Assembly: GCF_033558715.1 (NCBI RefSeq)
Contig: NZ_CP114606.1
Location: 496,001 to 560,000, forward strand
Direction of reading: 5' to 3'
Source: Acinetobacter sp. YWS30-1
GTDB taxonomy: Bacteria; Pseudomonadota; Gammaproteobacteria; Pseudomonadales; Moraxellaceae
Length of the DNA stretch: 64,000 nucleotides
In this document: positions 63,974 to 64,000 of the stretch, piece by piece
How positions within the stretch are numbered: the stretch's first letter is position 1
How the letters are laid out: each line of letters begins with the position of its first letter
The notes under the pieces: model-generated
What the model saw: only the letters and a program-made list of their open reading frames with translations
What the model was told of the DNA's origin: nothing
Database searches by the model: none
Made by a program: the position numbers and the translations under genes

Positions 63974-64000
63974 TTTCAAAAAAAAGCCTGTCCGAAGACA
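63974..64000 (-). terminator. Partial terminator at the right edge
   Basis: The + strand reads AAAAAAAAGCCTGTC-CGAA-GACA up to the window end. On the - strand this would be a TTCG-loop stem followed by a T tract, so it probably terminates a gene lying beyond the window. The far arm is cut off. Confidence 0.6.

Noticed and set aside
1..64000. tRNA genes, rRNA, CRISPR arrays, IS elements, prophage or toxin-antitoxin pairs
   Set aside because: No cloverleaf-like sequence, spaced repeats, transposase, integrase or phage structural genes were seen on either strand.

Overview
This window is a stretch of chromosome from an Acinetobacter species. The gene content and order (hisS-yfgM-bamB-der, folK-panB-panC, rapZ-npr-darP, glnE-ilvE, an LOS outer-core cluster between ilvE and aspS, znuD, baeSR, trpFB, trpA-accD-folC) match what is known of that genus, and the proteins resemble Acinetobacter versions closely. 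Base composition is moderate to AT-rich. I cannot fix the species from sequence reading alone. No tRNA, rRNA, IS element, prophage or CRISPR array was seen.

Layout. 1-7.8 kb: end of hisS, yfgM, bamB and der, then an unknown secreted protein, a phosphopantetheinyl transferase, an SDR, mazG and a ComEA-like protein. 8-13.3 kb: pcnB-folK-panB-panC-rapZ-npr-darP, tightly packed on the + strand (RNA processing, folate, pantothenate). 13.3-19 kb: an AT-rich gap, an unpartnered sensor kinase, glnE and ilvE. 19.4-25.9 kb: the accessory outer-core locus, with five + strand genes (four glycosyltransferases and one unknown) facing a - strand glycosyltransferase across a shared palindrome. These are followed by an LpxL-type acyltransferase, a small membrane protein and aspS. 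28-34.7 kb: DUF4184 protein, Zur-controlled znuD, a phospholipase D-like enzyme and several small envelope proteins. 34.8-38.5 kb: two paralogous acyl-CoA dehydrogenases. 38.8-42 kb: a two-repeat LTxxQ (Spy-like) lipoprotein divergent from baeS-baeR. 42-48 kb: acetyltransferases, an aromatic-type amino-acid permease, YjbR, SelO and a fatty-acid desaturase. 48.4-52.1 kb: GDPD, a PduO-type cobalamin adenosyltransferase and btuB, with a cobalamin riboswitch in front of btuB. 52.2-61 kb: trpF-trpB, then four unrelated genes (DUF2804, PF10118 hydrolase, AraC regulator, NhaC antiporter), then trpA-accD-folC-SPOR protein. A lipoprotein phosphatase lies at the right edge.

Most of the window is ordinary core chromosome. 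The least ordinary parts are the outer-core locus with its palindromic convergent junction, the LTxxQ protein next to baeSR, a family of REP-like elements at gene ends, and a terminator stem built from two inverted DnaA-box sequences. I found nothing that clearly amounts to a wholly new defence or mobile system.
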